The notes: generated by a model not told the origin, from the sequence alone. Positions 1 through 7,166 are shown, counted from the first letter of the stretch. The stretch: DNA of 11,966 nt from Victivallis vadensis (GCA_020718525.1 DYRX01000107.1:1-11966), one strand, 5' to 3'. Program-made: numbers and translations.

Positions 1-2
1 CC

Positions 3-161
3 GAGGGATTGCGAAGCTTCTCATCCTTCAGGAACTTGTGGTGCTGTGAAGCACACAATGAACTGCTTGCCACTTATTCAGAACTGCTTTTCAGAATGAA
101 AACTGCGGAAGCGGAAAAACTTCTCAAGAAACTGAAAAACTGGCAAAATTTTGATTGCTGA
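3..161 (+). CDS. 3' end of an unidentified gene (partial)
   Basis: An open frame enters from the left edge and ends at TGA 159-161, giving a 52-residue C-terminus. Its last third is a charged helix, with KTAEAEKLLKKLKNW near the end. No domain is recognised. The reading is supported by the absence of stops in this frame while the other two forward frames are closed, and by its ending 4 bp before the convergent ORF6N remnant, a normal gene-end arrangement. The fragment is too short to exclude a chance frame. Confidence 0.35.
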   Translation, partial: EGLRSFSSFRNLWCCEAHNELLATYSELLFRMKTAEAEKLLKKLKNWQNFDC

Positions 162-165
162 ATAA

Positions 166-310
166 TCACAACCCATTTATTTCCAGAATCCTCAGCGGTG
201 CAGGAGCCATAAGCTGGCGCATGACATCTAAAATAGATGCTATCCCATTATCGTGACTTTCCAATTTTTGCTCTAACTCCCTAAATTTGTCGGCGAGTTC
301 ATGAGTCGAT
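166..310 (-). pseudogene. C-terminal remnant of an ORF6N-domain protein, truncated by repeat copy A
   Basis: Read on the minus strand, about 47 residues ending in TGA (166-168) have the pattern of the tail of ORF6N-domain proteins. These are phage- and mobile-element-associated putative DNA-binding proteins. The remnant has a coiled-coil run (HELADKFRELEQKLESHDNG) and then ILDVMRQLMAPAP, matching the family's usual 'I..I..L..LM.PP' ending. The N-terminal ORF6N domain is absent. The coding resemblance stops at about 310, exactly where repeat copy A begins with gatcgggg. The open frame continues to 483 only because it runs through the repeat, and that part resembles nothing. The call is from remembered family pattern, not a search. 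The likely history is an ORF6N gene disrupted by insertion or recombination at the repeat. Confidence 0.6.
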
Positions 311-619
311 GATCGGGGTACAAGGCTCACGCAATGGACTAAGGATGCTGTGTGGACACGGGGTGCTCGCGATTGACTTCCCCTCTGACCATAAAGAGCC
401 AGTAAAATGAGCCAGATCGGATTCCTTGTCGTCCGGTTGACTTTTCCTTGATTCGAGTTAATTTGTAGCAAACGACGGAGCAATTTCCTTATGGGCTGTC
501 CAGAACTCGATATGACTTCCTATTTCCGGCTCATCAGTCCGGTTAAAACCGCGTCTAGGCGGTTCCGACGCCCTTTCCCCACCCCGAAAACCGCTTGTAC
601 CCGGCAACCGCCAGATGTA
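311..619 (+). repeat. Interspersed repeat copy A, full length, carrying a start codon
   Basis: This is the first of three long, same-orientation copies (A 311-619, B 1730-1963, D 7757-8047). Shared blocks in order are gatcgggg at the 5' end, 'ctcacgcaa.ggactaaggatg', 'gccagtaaaatga', 'agatcggattcct', 'ttgacttttccttg.ttcg', a GGAG 10 bp before ATG, 'atgggctgtccagaactcga', 'catgacttcctatttccg' and finally agatgta. The ends were set by comparing A with D: similarity stops after agatgta in both. The 5' end abuts the broken ORF6N gene. The 3' end abuts the RHS fragment. No transposase is present, so it resembles a non-autonomous element or a recombination-spread repeat. Confidence 0.85.
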
Positions 620-1246
620 GGATTTGGCCTCAGATTCTATAACCCCTTGATCGCCAGATGGATAAGCAGGGATCCGATCGAGGAACAAGGCGGATTAAAT
701 CTATACTTGATGTGCCTGAATGATACTATGAATAAATGGGATAAGTTAGGGCTCTTAAATCCTGGATTCGGAACAGGAGTCGGAAATACTGATGATCCTT
801 TTTGGCCTTATGGGTCATCTTTTTCAGCTACTGATATGATAGAAGAATTTAAAAGACTATATTACGATTTGAAGGCCGCGCTCGAAAATGCCAGAGACAC
901 CGGCGCAAAGGAGTATGAGAGATTGCGCAAGGAATATATTTGTTGTCGCAACGGTAAAAAAGTAGAAATGAATCAAGTTTATACGCCAAATATTCCACAG
1001 ATTGGAAATCAAGTCGAACATTGTTTTGTTGGTGTTGCAATAAGAAAAGCCGAATTGGCCAGCCTAGCAATGATGTTAGGTAATCTCGGACATGAAATTC
1101 TGGAATTAACGGAAGATGGAAGACCCGATGATATTTATGATTGCATGGATATAATACTTGATGTGACATCTGTAAGTGGTGGATATTATAATCGTTATGA
1201 TTATGAAGATTGCATCACTAATAAATATTGCAAGAAAATTAAGTGA
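491..1246 (+). CDS. Orphan RHS-core end fused to a variable C-terminal tip (putative toxin)
   Basis: The 251-residue ORF has three parts. Residues 1-43 come from repeat copy A (MGCPELDMTSYFRL...) and have no RHS similarity. Residues 45-88 are the conserved RHS core-associated end: GLRFYNPLIARWISRDPIEE, then GGLNLY and NKWDKLGL, corresponding to the usual 'GLRYYxPxxGRWxSRDPI..EGGLNLY...N.DPLGL'. Residues 89-251 are a tip with no recognised family. The tip is rich in Asp, Tyr and Cys (C151, C152, C178, C218, C241, C247) and includes a hydrophobic helix at about 180-205. In RHS proteins the tip after DPLGL is the exchangeable effector. Here it lacks the long YD-repeat barrel and any signal peptide, so it is a displaced tip, expressed only if the repeat-borne start (GGAG 477-480, ATG 491) works. 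Toxicity is inferred from position. It could also be a dead fragment. Confidence 0.7.
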   Translation: MGCPELDMTSYFRLISPVKTASRRFRRPFPTPKTACTRQPPDVGFGLRFYNPLIARWISRDPIEEQGGLNLYLMCLNDTMNKWDKLGLLNPGFGTGVGNTDDPFWPYGSSFSATDMIEEFKRLYYDLKAALENARDTGAKEYERLRKEYICCRNGKKVEMNQVYTPNIPQIGNQVEHCFVGVAIRKAELASLAMMLGNLGHEILELTEDGRPDDIYDCMDIILDVTSVSGGYYNRYDYEDCITNKYCKKIK

Positions 1247-1268
1247 CGACATATCAGAAGGCAATTAA

Positions 1269-1685
1269 GTGAATAAGGAAACAATTAAGAAACTAAAGAA
1301 ATTCAATATAATATTGAGGCTTGGTTGCCTGACATTGCTTTTTTTGCCTATAATTATATATATAAATCTGTCTTGTTTCTTTAAGGTGACAAGCACTTTA
1401 CATAAAATAATGCATCGAGGTGATAAATACCTAGTAGATTATGTGAATCAATTATCTCCTGGAATGGATTACGCAAGTATAATTAAAATATTTCCAAATA
1501 AGTATGAATCAAAGGAAGATATATGTAAACATGATGAATATTGGATGGATAAAAGATATTCGAATAACAAACCCTATAAAGACCTGACATATTTTGAATC
1601 GGAATCTCCACGTTATTCATTTGTAAACATATATTTTGACAGCAATAATATAATTGTTGGCTATGATTATAATTGCTCAAATTAA
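1269..1685 (+). CDS. Small membrane-anchored protein, putative immunity partner of the RHS tip
   Basis: This 138-residue protein starts at GTG 1269, behind AGAAGG (1256-1261, 7 bp spacing) and 22 bp after the RHS-tip stop, so the two genes are probably co-transcribed. Residues 1-12 are basic (KKLKK). Residues about 13-35 form one hydrophobic membrane helix. The rest looks extracytoplasmic: QLSPGMDYASIIKIFP and the late NIYFDSNNIIVGYDY resemble the small beta-rich SmpA/OmlA (BLIP-like) fold, where 'L.PGM....I...' is followed by a terminal '.Y.FD..g.v.gy' strand. That fold call is tentative. Its place directly after an RHS tip is where immunity genes sit. The sequence is A+T-rich like the tip and unlike the housekeeping genes, suggesting the two moved together. 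Confidence 0.65.
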   Translation: MNKETIKKLKKFNIILRLGCLTLLFLPIIIYINLSCFFKVTSTLHKIMHRGDKYLVDYVNQLSPGMDYASIIKIFPNKYESKEDICKHDEYWMDKRYSNNKPYKDLTYFESESPRYSFVNIYFDSNNIIVGYDYNCSN

Positions 1686-1729
1686 TATATATATGCGGAA
1701 CGGTGACACACCGACAGCAGATCTGGTCG

Positions 1730-1963
1730 GATCGGGGTACAAGGCTTTGGCAATGGACTAAGGATGCTGTGAGGACATGGGGAGCCCATTCACGGTTTCC
1801 CATGCGGACCACAAAGATCCATCATAATGAGCCAGATCGGATTCCTGGTCATGATTTGACTTTCCCTTGATTCGAGTTACTTTGTAGCAAACAAAGGATT
1901 TCCTCATGGGTTGTCCAGAACTAGACTAGACATGACTTCCTATTTCCGGCTCGTCAAGCCGGA
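1730..1963 (+). repeat. Interspersed repeat copy B, 3'-truncated
   Basis: It matches copy A from gatcggggtac through ggactaaggatgctgtg, gagccagatcggattcct, the ttgact block and tttgtagcaaac to the cctatttccggctcgtcaagccgg block. It then ends abruptly where a new tgatcggggtcag begins, so about 90 bp of the 3' part is missing. Its reading frame is dead: a duplicated tagac (ctagactagac, about 1921-1930) creates an in-frame TAG after MGCPELD. It closes the RHS-tip cassette on the right in the same orientation as copy A. Just before it, at 1701-1713, CGGTG-aca-CACCG is a small perfect inverted repeat not followed by a T run. Confidence 0.8.
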
Positions 1964-2036
1964 TGATCGGGGTCAGTGATCGGGGTCAGTTCTTGCATTT
2001 GACATTTATGATATGATTTATGGGTTGTCCAGAGGG
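1964..2036 (+). repeat. Tandem 13-bp repeat ends plus an internally deleted mini copy
   Basis: The 5' motif tgatcggggtcag occurs twice head to tail (1964-1976 and 1977-1989). The second is followed by tcttgcatttgac and, further on, ttatgggttgtccagag. These correspond to copy D's tcttgcgtttgac and ttatgggctgtccagaac with most of the intervening sequence missing. This looks like an internal-deletion derivative, as seen for MITE-like elements. From memory, GATCGGGGTCAG followed by a TCTTGCATTTGACA-like string also occurs upstream of some IS200-like Y1 (RAYT) transposase genes; no such gene is present here. Confidence 0.6.
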
Positions 2037-2178
2037 TCTTCCGTTGTCACACTCTTGCTATTGCTGTAATAATTATCAACATCAGACAGAAAGCCTGGCG
2101 CCATTTCGGATAGCGTTATTATTACCATGCAATATTTCTCCGCTCAGCTCCTTTGCTTAACGACAGACGACAGAACGT

Positions 2179-2228
2179 GGCCAGGCTCACGCAAAGGACC
2201 AAGTATCCTGTATTGACTTCCCCCGGAG
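2179..2228 (+). repeat. Interspersed repeat copy C, short partial
   Basis: Only the left portion is recognisable: ccaggctcacgcaaaggac, a diverged aagtatcctgt, and ttgacttccccc, matching copy A's 'ttgacttcccctctg' block with the piece in between shortened. The gatcgggg end and everything from the 'gagccag' block onward are absent. It lies in same-strand orientation with the other copies. Confidence 0.55.
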
Positions 2229-2482
2229 CTTAATTCCCATTAGTTGAGGATAAAGCACATGAAATATTCTCTCACAAAGGCGCAAAGGCACAAAGGAAGA
2301 ATTAAACTTGCCTGTCCTGGAAGAACAAATATTCATAAGACAGACGGATATATCCGGATTTGCCCGACTGTCCGTGTGCAATTCCATTCTTTTTATCTAT
2401 GAAAAACAATCGGCAAGTTTCAAGGCGGACTGTGATTTTCTTTACTTCGTGTGAGACAATGCTTAACTTGTGGGAAATACCG
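2229..2482. other. Non-coding stretch between repeat C and mnmE, with an 8-bp triplicate
   Basis: With 2037-2178, this forms the gene-free sequence around copy C. I see no convincing gene and no hairpin terminator for mnmE, whose 3' end is at 2483. At 2273-2296 there is a tandem triplicate, cacaaagg-cgcaaagg-cacaaagg. From memory, strings of this 'CTTTGTGCCTTTGCG' type recur between genes in many bacterial genomes, often close to GxxExxY-family genes, but no such gene is visible here. Confidence 0.5.
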
Positions 2483-3838
2483 TTATTTTCCGATGCAGAA
2501 GCGTCCGAAGATTTCTCCGAGTATGTCGGGCTGGCTGTGTTCTCCCAGGATTTTGCCGAGCTCCATTACGGCGTTTCTGATTTCCGATGCGGCGGTTTCA
2601 TAGGCTTCCGAGGAAAAATCATCGAGGGCTTTTTCGAGCGCGCCTGCGGCCGACTTGAAATGGCAGAGATGTCGCATGGAGATGGCAATCTCGTCGTCGC
2701 AGGAATGAATCCCGCTCATTGCAGTCTCATCAATTGATTTTATGAGTTCCTGGAATCCCTCTCCATTTTTTGCTGAGACGCGGACAGATGGGATGCATAT
2801 TTCAGGGACGGCTTTTGAATCCTCCAGGAGATCGCATTTGTTCCATACTGCGATGGCTTTGATATTGCCTTTCAGATGATCGCGCATGGCGTCAATTTGT
2901 CCCCTGCTTTCCTCGCTCGCATCAAGAACCCAGAGAATCATATTCGCCCTCGATAGCGAGAGCATGGTTCTTTCGATGCCCAGGTTTTCTATGATGCAGT
3001 CTGCTTCGCGGATGCCTGCCGTGTCAACAAGCTTTGCGGGAATATCTCCGATCAGGATTTTCTCTTCGACAGTGTCTCTGGTGGTGCCGGGGATGTCCGT
3101 GACTATCGCCCTCTCGTAGCCTAGCAGTCTGTTGAAGACGCTGGATTTTCCGGAGTTTGGCATGCCTGCGATGACTATGAGAAGCCCATCGCGCATGATG
3201 CTTCCGAGTTCGGCGCTGGAAATCAGTCTGCGGATTTCGCATATCTGATTTGTAATCAATGACTTTGGAATATCAATGTCCGGAAAAAGCAGATCTTCTT
3301 CGCTGAAATCGAGCCTTGCCTCCGTTTCGGCGAGGAGGGAGACAAGGGGCTCCCTGATTTGGCGGACTCTGTTTCCGAGAGATGCGCCGAGCTGTCTTGC
3401 CGCCAGCATTGCGGAAGCTTCGGACTGCGCTCCTATGAGGTCGCAGACTGCCTCCGCCTGGGTGAGATCCATTTTTCCATTGAGAAAAGCTCTGTAGGTG
3501 AATTCTCCCGGCTCGGCAGGCCTTGCGCCAGCCTCGACTATTTTTTTCATGAGCATCGAGGATATTATGCCGCCGTGGCAATGGATTTCGACAATGTCTT
3601 CGCCTGTATAGCTGTTCGGAGCGGACATGAAGACCGCCATTGCCGTGTCCTGTGAGGGGAAGCAGGAAATTTTTCCGAAAATTAGCTCCCTCGGATGCCG
3701 CGCCGGATCTTTTTTTGAAGACCATACCTTTGAAAGGATTCCTAACGATTCTTTGCCGGAAAGGCGCAGAACGGATATAGCGCCGCCGCTTCCGCTGGAA
3801 ATCGCCACAATGCTGTCATGCAAATTCATCATGTTCAT
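2483..3838 (-). CDS. mnmE: tRNA uridine-5-carboxymethylaminomethyl(34) synthesis GTPase MnmE
   Basis: MnmE works with MnmG to install the cmnm5 group on U34 of tRNAs reading split codon boxes. It is a cytoplasmic, K+-activated GTPase. The 451-residue length is normal for the family. An N-terminal folate-binding/dimerisation domain (about 1-125, with SYTGEDIVEIHCHGG and PGEFTYRAFLNGKMDLTQAEAV) is followed by helices and an inserted G domain: GMPNSGKS (225-232, Asn for K+ present; Ser replaces the common Val), GTTRDT (251-256), DTAG (272-275), NKCD (333-336) and SAK (355-357). The C-terminus ends in the signature FCIGK with the conserved Cys448. ATG 3838 is preceded only by a weak GAAG; the MM at residues 3-4 is an alternative start. 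It is single-standing and divergent from the TPR gene. All catalytic motifs are intact. Confidence 0.97.
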   Translation of the reverse strand: MNMMNLHDSIVAISSGSGGAISVLRLSGKESLGILSKVWSSKKDPARHPRELIFGKISCFPSQDTAMAVFMSAPNSYTGEDIVEIHCHGGIISSMLMKKIVEAGARPAEPGEFTYRAFLNGKMDLTQAEAVCDLIGAQSEASAMLAARQLGASLGNRVRQIREPLVSLLAETEARLDFSEEDLLFPDIDIPKSLITNQICEIRRLISSAELGSIMRDGLLIVIAGMPNSGKSSVFNRLLGYERAIVTDIPGTTRDTVEEKILIGDIPAKLVDTAGIREADCIIENLGIERTMLSLSRANMILWVLDASEESRGQIDAMRDHLKGNIKAIAVWNKCDLLEDSKAVPEICIPSVRVSAKNGEGFQELIKSIDETAMSGIHSCDDEIAISMRHLCHFKSAAGALEKALDDFSSEAYETAASEIRNAVMELGKILGEHSQPDILGEIFGRFCIGK

Positions 3839-3942
3839 ATTCTTCGTGCGTATTCAAGAGGGGGAAGAATATATATCCAAACTCTGAGGAATGCCATTAG
3901 AGAAGCTCTGCCAAGTTAAGAGAATCATTTGGCGAAATTTCC

Positions 3943-3971
3943 TTGATAAAGATTAGTTGGAAGTGTATTGT
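3943..3971 (+). promoter_or_regulatory. Promoter-like element of the TPR-kinase operon
   Basis: TTGATA (3943-3948) and TATTGT (3966-3971) are separated by exactly 17 bp, a good sigma70-type arrangement, about 70 bp upstream of the TPR start codon. It lies in the divergent gap between mnmE and the TPR gene. No operator-like palindrome was seen. The assignment is from consensus only. Confidence 0.5.
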
Positions 3972-4043
3972 TGGGACTGCTCTTCGCAATTTTGTGTTTT
4001 CTCCTGTAGGCGTGGAGCATAGAAATCCAAGAAGGGTCATCAT

Positions 4044-5447
4044 ATGGAAAAGAAGCATCTCAACAGTGTGGCGTCAGGCTTGAAGACAAATTACATGGCG
4101 GCAGTTTCCGCATACGAGAAGAACAATGTGGAGTATTCTCTCATGCTCCTGAAGGGAATTATCCAGAAGGAGCCTGGCTTCATCGAGGCGCGCCAGCAGT
4201 TGAGGAAAATAGAGAGAGAAGCCACGGCGAAGCTTTCAATGATAGGCAAGATGATGGGAAAGCTCAAGACATCTCCCAGCCTTGCGGCCGGCTCGGCGTT
4301 GCTTGCCGCGAAGAAGCCGCTTGAAGCGATGAGAAAAGCCGAGGATGCGCTTTCCATTGACCTTTCCACTCTTCAGGCACTTCTTATCTGCGCCCAGGCG
4401 GCGGATCAGCTTGATGCCGATTTCATCGTCATAGAGTCTCTTGAAATCGCCAGGGAATACCATTCTAAAAACATCCAGGTGCTCGACAGGCTGGCCTGCG
4501 CCTACGCAAACATGAAAAAAGGGATGGAAGCCCTCAGGATCCGCCAGGAGATTGCCAATCTGATGCCAGACAGCCTGGAGGCACAGCAGAGAGTCCGCGA
4601 AGCCGCCGCGCTTGCCACGATGGAGCAGGGCAAGTGGGAGGACGGGAGCGACGACTACAGGACAAAGCTGAAGAACGAGAAGCAGGCCGTCACGATAGAG
4701 CAGGCTGACAAGATTGTCAGGAACATTGACGACATCGGCGATCTGATTCAGGAATATGAAAAGCAGAGGAAGGAAGGCAAGGATACGATTGAGATGAGGC
4801 GCAAGCTTGCCGATCTTTATCAGAAGTCTGACCAGCACGACAAGGCGATAGAATATTTCAACATGGTGACCGAGATGCTTGGGACGAATGATCCTCTCAT
4901 AGACAGGGGGATCGAGAAGTCCGAGGTCGCAAAAATGAATGTCCTTGTCAAGCAATGGGAGGAATATCTTGCGGCGAACCCGGACAAGAAGGAGGAGGCG
5001 GAGACCAACATCGCCACGATTTGCTCGCAGAGGGATGCCTACATTCTCCAGAAGGCTGTCGAGCGGGTGAATTCCTATCCGAACGATCTGCAGTTGCGCT
5101 ACGAGCTGGCTTTGGCATACTGGGAGGCTAGGGACATAAACAATGCCCTACAGCAGTTCCAGCTTGCGCAGAAGAATCCTCAGCGCAGGCTTCCATCGCT
5201 GGTCTATCTTGGGCGCTGTTTCAGTGAAAATGGACAGTTGGACATGGCTGTCGAGCAGTTGAACAAGGCGATCGGGGAGATGATTCCGATGGACGCGCAG
5301 AAGATGGAGGCGCTCTATCACCTTGGACTCACCTATGAGAAGCTCGGGAAGAACGACACAGCAATGGACGCCTTCAAGAAGATATATCAGGCGAATGTGA
5401 AATTCCGCGATGTTGCGGAACGGATAAACAAGTCCTATCAGAAGTAA
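4044..5447 (+). CDS. Tetratricopeptide-repeat protein, partner of the downstream kinase
   Basis: The 467-residue protein is almost entirely helical. TPR-type helix pairs are visible at about 16-50, 78-110, 145-178, 249-280, 346-380, 383-412 and 419-455. The last two are the clearest, with PSLVYLGRCFSENGQLDMAV and ALYHLGLTYEKLGKNDTA. A lysine/glutamate-rich coiled segment (about 205-250) separates the N- and C-terminal repeat blocks. There is no signal peptide or membrane helix, so it is probably cytoplasmic and a protein-binding scaffold. The start is well supported: AAGAAGG (4029-4035) lies 8 bp before ATG. The kinase gene starts 23 bp after its stop, so the two are co-transcribed. It may present substrates to, or regulate, that kinase; this is inferred from linkage. 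Specific function is unknown. Confidence 0.88.
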   Translation: MEKKHLNSVASGLKTNYMAAVSAYEKNNVEYSLMLLKGIIQKEPGFIEARQQLRKIEREATAKLSMIGKMMGKLKTSPSLAAGSALLAAKKPLEAMRKAEDALSIDLSTLQALLICAQAADQLDADFIVIESLEIAREYHSKNIQVLDRLACAYANMKKGMEALRIRQEIANLMPDSLEAQQRVREAAALATMEQGKWEDGSDDYRTKLKNEKQAVTIEQADKIVRNIDDIGDLIQEYEKQRKEGKDTIEMRRKLADLYQKSDQHDKAIEYFNMVTEMLGTNDPLIDRGIEKSEVAKMNVLVKQWEEYLAANPDKKEEAETNIATICSQRDAYILQKAVERVNSYPNDLQLRYELALAYWEARDINNALQQFQLAQKNPQRRLPSLVYLGRCFSENGQLDMAVEQLNKAIGEMIPMDAQKMEALYHLGLTYEKLGKNDTAMDAFKKIYQANVKFRDVAERINKSYQK

Positions 5448-5470
5448 AGCCTCGATCAATGATGTGAGAG

Positions 5471-6904
5471 ATGAATTTTCAGCCATTCTTCGCTAGCGCC
5501 CAGCGGCTCTTCGGCAACGACGAGAAGAGCAAGGCAGATTCTGAGTCCTCCTTCACGGCGGACAATGAAAAGACCCTCGTGCTCGATGATCATGAATTGG
5601 AGTTTTCCCCTCCTGAAAAACTGCCGTCAGAGGTTGAAAGGCGCTATCAGGTGCGCAGGACGCTCGGCAAGGGTGCCTTCGGGATCGTGTATCTCGCCGA
5701 GGATAAAAAGATCGGACGCCTGGTTGCAATCAAGCAGTTGCTGAAGCCTTTCGCTAAAAATCCAGAAATTTACGAGCGTTTCACCCAGGAGGCCAGGATT
5801 GGCGCCCAGCTCGACCATCCCAACATAATCAACGTCTTTTCGCTCGAGGAGGACTCCAACTCGGCATGCATAATCATGGAGTATCTCGGAGGCGGAAGCC
5901 TCGCATCCTACATACATAGGGAAAAAAGGCTTGATCTGGGCACATCCATCCGTATCATAATCGGAGTCCTGACCGGTCTTGACGCGGCGCATCACATAAT
6001 GGTAATTCACAGGGATATAAAGCCACAAAACATACTTTTTGGAACACGCGGCGAACCAAAGATTTCCGATTTTGGAGTGGCGCTTCTGCCAGAAAACGTC
6101 GGGGGCAGTCACAGCATAAACGACGAGGTCGAAAGACACATTGTCGGAACTCCGATGTACATGGCTCCCGAACAAATATTGAAGAAGCAGATTGACCACA
6201 GAGTGGATCTCTATTCGGCAGGGGCGGTCTTCTACGAAATGCTGACAGGCAAAAAGATTTTCCGCTTTGATCCAGGTTGCGACAACAGAAAAATCATCGA
6301 GACCGTGGTGAATTCTATGCCTGCTCCCATTGACCCCTCGCTGGGCATCCCTGTCAAAGTCAGGGGAATCATAGAAAAGCTGCTCTCCAAAAATCCGGAG
6401 AGCAGATATGCAAGCGCTCAGTATGCGATGCTTGATATTCAGGAGATCGCCGAAGGCATGGACTCTCCGGCGACATCGAGAACCGCTTCGCTCGGCGGAG
6501 CGACCGTCGGAACCCTCGGACCTCTCCTCAGTTCCCCTGCCGCCATGCTCGAAGATGTCATAAGACTTTTCCTTATTGACGGATCTCTCTCCATGGCCGA
6601 GAGAAAAGAGCTCGACCGCCGCGCAGAACGATTGGGCGTCAGCAAAATACAGGCGGAAGCTCTCGAAGACAAGGTGCGCCTGGAACTAGGACTGCCGTCC
6701 CTTAAATCCCTTTGGGAATTCACTCAGCTCGTCGAGGCGTTCCTTGCGACAAGCAAAGACTGCTCCATATCTCAGGAACAGATCAATTTTCTGAATTCAA
6801 AAGGCAGGGAGTTCAACATCAGAAGAAAAGAGAGAGAGTCAATAATTCAGACTTGCAGGGACAGGGCGCACTATCTCAAGTACAACACGACAGAGCCGCT
6901 CTGA
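5471..6904 (+). CDS. Soluble Hanks-type Ser/Thr protein kinase with duplicated C-terminal helical unit
   Basis: This 477-residue protein kinase phosphorylates Ser/Thr on target proteins using ATP. The kinase domain (about 59-330) is complete: glycine loop GKGAFG (66-71), VAIK with Lys88, Glu107 in the C helix, catalytic HRDIKPQN (180-187), DFG (200-202), GTPMYMAPE (226-234) and DLYSAGAVFYEMLTG (246-260). A Ser/Thr/Asp-rich N-terminal tail (1-50) could hold phosphosites. After an Ala/Gly/Thr-rich linker, residues about 358-405 and 415-465 look like two copies of one helical unit, with 'FL.DGSLSMAERKELDRRAE' against 'FL..KDCSISQEQINFLNSK'; this resembles TerB-like or EF-hand-like helical pairs, but the family is unassigned. 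There is no transmembrane segment, unlike PknB-type receptors. The start has only a weak GAGAG abutting ATG, consistent with coupling to the TPR gene. Confidence 0.93.
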   Translation: MNFQPFFASAQRLFGNDEKSKADSESSFTADNEKTLVLDDHELEFSPPEKLPSEVERRYQVRRTLGKGAFGIVYLAEDKKIGRLVAIKQLLKPFAKNPEIYERFTQEARIGAQLDHPNIINVFSLEEDSNSACIIMEYLGGGSLASYIHREKRLDLGTSIRIIIGVLTGLDAAHHIMVIHRDIKPQNILFGTRGEPKISDFGVALLPENVGGSHSINDEVERHIVGTPMYMAPEQILKKQIDHRVDLYSAGAVFYEMLTGKKIFRFDPGCDNRKIIETVVNSMPAPIDPSLGIPVKVRGIIEKLLSKNPESRYASAQYAMLDIQEIAEGMDSPATSRTASLGGATVGTLGPLLSSPAAMLEDVIRLFLIDGSLSMAERKELDRRAERLGVSKIQAEALEDKVRLELGLPSLKSLWEFTQLVEAFLATSKDCSISQEQINFLNSKGREFNIRRKERESIIQTCRDRAHYLKYNTTEPL

Positions 6905-7166
6905 GATTCTTGCAATCATTTATTGATCCCTCCTGCGGAAATTAAGCCATGAATTCTGGATTCCACAAATTTTCCTCGCTTCTTCCCGTCCCCATTCCGA
7001 GGGGTGAAGTTCAGATTACAGCATTCGTTACCGGTGCTGAAAATATGGCATCTTTGTCATGTGCAACTTGAGATTTCTTGAGAGAACCGTAAATTGGAGC
7101 AGGAAAAGCTCAGAATAATTATCTTCGCGGGCTAGAATCACAAGATTTCAACTTGACAATTGAAAC
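6905..7166. other. Intergenic stretch after the kinase gene, nothing recognised
   Basis: No convincing gene, terminator hairpin or repeat copy was seen. A CCCC-attccga-GGGG inverted repeat near 7000 has a stem too short to count as a terminator. TTGACA occurs at about 7153 but has no acceptable -10 at a suitable distance before the pseudogene start. Confidence 0.4.

Noticed and set aside
1701..1713. CGGTG-ACA-CACCG inverted repeat as a terminator for the RHS cassette
   Set aside because: The 5-bp stem is not followed by a T run, and it abuts repeat B.
1673..1870. 65-codon forward frame covering repeat copy B
   Set aside because: It lies almost wholly in repeat sequence, is not matched by an open frame in copies A or D, and has no ribosome binding site.
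2018..2128. 36-codon minus-strand frame (MVIITLSEMAPG...) with a GGAG upstream
   Set aside because: It ends inside the mini repeat, has no recognisable domain and is short enough to be chance.
2187..2387. 66-codon minus-strand frame with FVPLRLCERIFHVLYP
   Set aside because: This peptide string is the usual spurious translation of the CTTTGTGCC/CTTTGCG intergenic repeat, not a gene.
4236..4955. 239-codon minus-strand frame opposite the TPR gene
   Set aside because: The plus-strand TPR frame has clear helical repeats and a good ribosome binding site; this is its antisense shadow.
6949..7071. 40-codon forward frame after the kinase gene (MNSGFHKFSSLLPV...)
   Set aside because: No ribosome binding site, no motif, and ordinary intergenic composition.
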